A DNA stretch of 45,088 nucleotides. It comes from an uncultured Propionibacteriaceae bacterium. Its GTDB lineage: Bacteria > Actinomycetota > Actinomycetes > Propionibacteriales > Propionibacteriaceae. Numbering within the stretch: position 1 is the first letter of the stretch; the number at the start of each line of letters is the position of its first letter. The DNA lies in NCBI GenBank assembly GCA_938012815.1, contig CALLVV010000073.1, positions 1-45,088 of the forward strand. The letters run 5' to 3'. Position numbers and translations under genes: made by a program. Positions 42,157-45,088 of this stretch are shown piece by piece. Below the pieces are notes generated by a model that was given only the letters and a program-made list of their open reading frames with translations, was not told the origin of the DNA and made no database searches.

Positions 42157-43197
42157 ATGCTCGTCCTCATTCCCGCCTACGAACCCGGCGACTCGCTCAT
42201 CGCGCTGGTGCGTGAGCTACGGGCCCATCCCGCTTCTCCCAACGTCCTGGTCGTGGACGACGGTTCCGGCCCCGACCACGACGAGATCTTCGCCCTGGCA
42301 CGCATCCACGGCGCCACCGTGCACCGCTACCCGGAGAACCGCGGGAAGGGCCACGCACTCAAGACCGGGTTCGCCATCGCCCGGCGGCACCACCCGGGTG
42401 AGGTGGTCGTCTGCGCCGACTCCGACGGCCAGCACAAGGTGCCCGACATCATGCGGGTGGCCCGCGAGGTTGACATCGACTCCCGCGAGATGGTGCTCGG
42501 GGGCCGTCGTCTCACCGGTCAGGTGCCGCTGCGCAGCGCTTTCGGGAACAAGGTGACCAGCTGGTTGTTCAAGACCCTGACCGCGATCAGGGTGGGCGAC
42601 ACCCAGACCGGGCTGCGCGCCTACCCACCGGGCCTGCTCGAATGGCTCGGAACCATCCCGGGGGAACGTTTCGAGTACGAGCTGTCCCTGCTGCTCCAGG
42701 CCAGGAAAGCCGGCATCAGCATCCGAGAGGTCGAGATCGAAACCGTCTACCTGCACGGCAACAAGAACTCCCACTTCCGTCCCATCCGGGATTCTTGGCG
42801 GGTCTACCGGCCACTGCTGGCCTTCGCCGGCTCGTCGCTGGCCGGGTTCGCAGTCGATTTCGTGGCCCTGCTGCTCCTGGCGGCCGCGACCTACAACCTG
42901 CTGTTCAGCGTGGTCGCCGCCCGGGCACTGTCCGCCACCGTCAACTACCTGCTCGACCGACACGCGGTATTCCGCGACGGCGACCGCAGCAGCCCGCTGA
43001 GGTACGCGCTCCTCGCGTGCGGAATTCTCGCGACCAATTACGTTCTGCTGCGGGCCCTGTCAATGGTCATGCCACTTCTGGTGGCGAAGCTGCTGACCGA
43101 GGTCATGCTCTTCGCGATCAGTTTCGCCGCCCAACGCGCCCTGGTGTTCACCCACAAGGAACTGAGCACCCGGAAAGGGCATCTCATCACCCGATAG
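42157..43197 (+). CDS. Bifunctional glycosyltransferase family 2 / GtrA family protein
   Basis: A 346-residue protein. The N-terminal GT2 domain (residues 1-215) has LIPAYEPGDSL, VVDDGSGPDHDE, NRGKGHALKTG, VVVCADSDGQH and GDTQTGLRAYPPGLLEWL, typical of polyprenyl-phosphate sugar transferases. The C-terminal GtrA domain (about 225-340) has four membrane helices (LLAFAGSSLAGFAVDFVALLLL, VVAARALSATVNYLLDRHAVF, and two more). It probably moves lipid-linked sugars to the outer face for envelope glycosylation. ATG 42157 has GGAAGG upstream, and it is in an operon with the glycosidase gene. Confidence 0.92.
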   Translation: MLVLIPAYEPGDSLIALVRELRAHPASPNVLVVDDGSGPDHDEIFALARIHGATVHRYPENRGKGHALKTGFAIARRHHPGEVVVCADSDGQHKVPDIMRVAREVDIDSREMVLGGRRLTGQVPLRSAFGNKVTSWLFKTLTAIRVGDTQTGLRAYPPGLLEWLGTIPGERFEYELSLLLQARKAGISIREVEIETVYLHGNKNSHFRPIRDSWRVYRPLLAFAGSSLAGFAVDFVALLLLAAATYNLLFSVVAARALSATVNYLLDRHAVFRDGDRSSPLRYALLACGILATNYVLLRALSMVMPLLVAKLLTEVMLFAISFAAQRALVFTHKELSTRKGHLITR

Positions 43198-43206
43198 GTT
43201 GGATTC

Positions 43207-44151
43207 ATGCGCACATCCACTCCACTCGACGCCATCGCCGAGGCCCACGTAGACGCCCTCGCGGCCAACGACCCCCTCGCGGCAACGGGAATCGGTCTGC
43301 CGGGACACGACCACGAACTGCCCGACTACTCACCGGAGGGCACCGGCCGCTGGGCCGACGAGCTGCGGCGCACGCTCCGGCTGATCGAGGAAACCCCGAG
43401 AATGGACGCGGTCGATGAGGTCACAGCCGCGGCCATGACGGAACGGCTCGGCCTCGAACTGGAGAGTATCGAGGCAGGTGACCAGTTCGCCGCGGTCAAC
43501 AACATCGACTCGCCCGTCCAGTGGTTGCGGGACGTCTTCGACCTGATGCCCACCGGAACCGACGAGGACTGGAGCAACATCGCATCCCGGCTGGCGGGTA
43601 TGCCCCGCGCTGTCGGCGGCTACATCGAGACCCTGCGCGAGGGCATCGCCCGGGGCATCGTCCCGGCCCGCCGCACCGTGACCGACGTGGCGGCCCAGGC
43701 CGCCGCCCTGGCCGGGGAGAAATCGCGATTCCGCCAGCTGGCGTCCGAATCCGGGCGGGAGGGAACACTCGGCGCCGAGCTGCAACGAGCAGCGGAACTC
43801 GCCCGCAGCGCCTTCGATGACCTGGCCCGGTTCCTCACCCAGGACCTGGCCCCCGCAGCCCGGGAATCGGACGCGGTGGGGCGTGAACGCTACCAGCGGG
43901 CCTCCCGGGAGTTCCTGGGCGCCCGGATCGACCTCGATGAAACCTACGAATGGGGGGTCGAGTCGCTGGCCCGGATCACCGCCGAACAGGAGGCCATCGC
44001 CCGCGAGATCGCGGGACCCGGGGCCACCATCGCCGACGCGATCGCCATGCTGAACGCCGCCCCCGAGAACCAGCTGCACGGCACCGGGGCGCTGCGGGAC
44101 CAGGCGACGGCGGCGCGCACATGGGTGCGGCTGGACTTCCACTGCATGTAG
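43207..44151 (+). pseudogene. DUF885 family protein, truncated at its C-terminus
   Basis: ATG 43207 begins a DUF885 protein (ETPRMDAVDEVTAAAMTERLGLELE, NNIDSPVQWLRDVFDLMPTG, YIETLREGIARGIVPARRTV, RASREFLGARIDLDETYEWGVESLARI). Family members are about 550 residues and carry a HEGxPGHH-type metal motif in the second half. Here homology ends near residue 305 (LHGTGALRDQA), after which a short tail (ARTWVRLDFHCM) is antisense to a neighbouring membrane-protein gene and then stops. The catalytic half is missing, so it is probably inactive. An assembly or recombination breakpoint near 44105-44125 would explain it. Confidence 0.75.
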
Positions 44152-44510
44152 CTGATGTAGAGGGTGACGAGCGCGACGGGAATCAGGACGATGAGAAGAA
44201 TGAGAGAGCCGGTGGCGGGGTCGTCGTCCATCCTGGAGAGGATCTGGATGCCCGCGGCCAGGAGGATCAGCGGTGTGACGACCTCTCGTATGAGGGGGAG
44301 GGCGGCGGGGCGGTGGAGGAAGGCGGTCGAGAGCATCTCGACGGCGGCCTCGGCCCTCCACGGGGCGCGCTCGGCCCGCTGGGCCGGGGTGGGGCCGTCG
44401 AGGTAGGGGGTGCTCAGGGGCGTGCCGCTGGGGCGGATGAAGCCGTTATCCGCGACAGTGGGCCGATCGACGTAGGGGCGGGGCGCGTCGTCAGCGGCGG
44501 TGCTGCTCAT
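44110..44510 (-). pseudogene. Small membrane protein gene, apparently truncated at its C-terminus
   Basis: ATG 44510 begins an ~130-residue chain with a polar N-terminus (YLDGPTPAQRAERAPWRAEAAVEMLSTAFLHRPA) and two membrane helices (VVTPLILLAAGIQILS and GSLILLIVLIPVALVTLYISYMQW). Beyond about 44120 the frame stays open to 43944 only by reading the antisense strand of DUF885, so the natural end is lost. No ribosome site is evident; TAGCGT six bases upstream may be a -10 of a leaderless message. I do not recognise a family. Confidence 0.6.
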
Positions 44511-45088
44511 GTCGTCACGCTACTGGCCCGCCGACAACGTTGGCCCGGTCGCCGGGCCGCGTCGTGTCCGCAACCCGGTGAGCGCACTCAGAACGCCCGG
44601 GCCAGCCGGGACGGCCAGGCCGGGCGAGCCAGAACGAGAGCCGTCAGGAGGATCTGCAGGATGCTGTGTCTATGGCGGAGGCGGGAGTGAATCTGGATAT
44701 GCGGCATGCTCTCGACCGTACGCGAGCGGTCTCGGAAAGGGAACGGGGAGGACTCCCCTGGTAGAGGAACTGGGAGGAGGCGGGCCGGCGGGGTGCTCGG
44801 CGCGGTGAGCCCGCTCGGTGGCCCGCCGGGCACTCGGCAACCCCGCTTGACGACTTCGCCGAGCGCTCGGCAGCGTGGCGCAGTGTCGGTCGATGTCGGC
44901 CTCCCGGGGTCCTGGGGCCTCCTGGGGTCTCGGAGAGTCCCGGCGGGGCTGGTGGAGGCCCACCGGCGGGTGCCCGCTGAGCCCCTTGAACCGATTCCGA
45001 GCCGGAGTACGACCGAGCTCGGTGAAGGAGGCCGCGAAGTGGGCGGAGGCTGCGAGTGGAGGCCGTGGACGGAGGCTGTGAGCGGAGG
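44511..45088. other. Apparently non-coding, purine-rich terminal region
   Basis: No frame here has both a ribosome site and protein-like composition; the short open frames are rich in Arg, Pro and Gly. The sequence repeats short elements such as CTCGG variants (about 44790-44875). At the window end are two near-identical 19-base units (GGAGGCTGCGAGTGGAGG and GGAGGCTGTGAGCGGAGG, about 45045-45088) that may continue beyond the window as a tandem repeat. Confidence 0.45.

Noticed and set aside
44511..45088. Possible second tRNA or small RNA in the final region
   Set aside because: No cloverleaf, promoter or terminator pattern could be built from the sequence.

Overview
The window is a high-GC chromosomal segment from an actinomycete. 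NucS/EndoMS mismatch endonuclease, a DUF2550 gene behind atpC, a Wag31-like coiled-coil gene, an LpqY-SugABC-type sugar importer and frequent GTG or apparently leaderless starts all point to Actinobacteria. The methylmalonyl-CoA epimerase and the overall gene set fit a member of the Propionibacteriaceae; the family assignment is inference, not something the sequence proves.

Region 1 (1-8516) is a conserved housekeeping block. It holds the end of the ATP synthase operon (atpD, atpC), a DUF2550 gene, a PduO-type corrinoid adenosyltransferase divergent from a cyclophilin lipoprotein, and a tightly coupled minus-strand run: DivIVA-like coiled coil, AI-2E family membrane protein, nucS, a small zinc-ligand protein, an alpha/beta hydrolase. 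Then come methylmalonyl-CoA epimerase, a 51-residue membrane protein and a PH-domain membrane protein. As far as I recall, the order resembles the atpD-nucS-epimerase neighbourhood of mycobacteria.

Region 2 (8529-16289) has phosphoglucomutase, a cysteine-less thioredoxin/TPR protein, undecaprenyl diphosphate synthase divergent from recO, a zinc uptake operon (znuA-znuC-znuB-zur) with a good Zur box at the znuA start, and a small monooxygenase-like protein. Region 3 (16314-21776) is a sugar locus: an intact GH36 alpha-galactosidase and an intact ROK regulator flank the remains of an ABC sugar importer broken by at least three one-base losses and about four larger deletions.

Region 4 (21782-35883) has mutY, an M3 metallopeptidase, a dihydrouridine synthase, citrate synthase, a dGTPase and primase dnaG, with a four-gene ABC transporter/two-component module sitting between dgt and dnaG. 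A small atypical sigma-70 factor converges on dnaG and overlaps it by 92 bases. A conserved hypothetical and a histidine phosphatase follow. Region 5 (35884-45088) has tRNA-Asn, a complete four-gene LpqY-SugABC-like importer, a tRNA with a CAT anticodon, a phosphodiester glycosidase, a glycosyltransferase/GtrA protein, and a junction at about 44100-44150 where a DUF885 gene and a convergent membrane-protein gene both appear to have lost their 3' ends. The last 578 bases look non-coding, purine-rich and mildly repetitive.

I found no CRISPR array, phage, transposase or recognisable defence island. Most of the window is core genome; the unusual signals are the decayed importer, the double-truncation junction, the NucS-coupled small protein, and the sigma factor antisense to dnaG.
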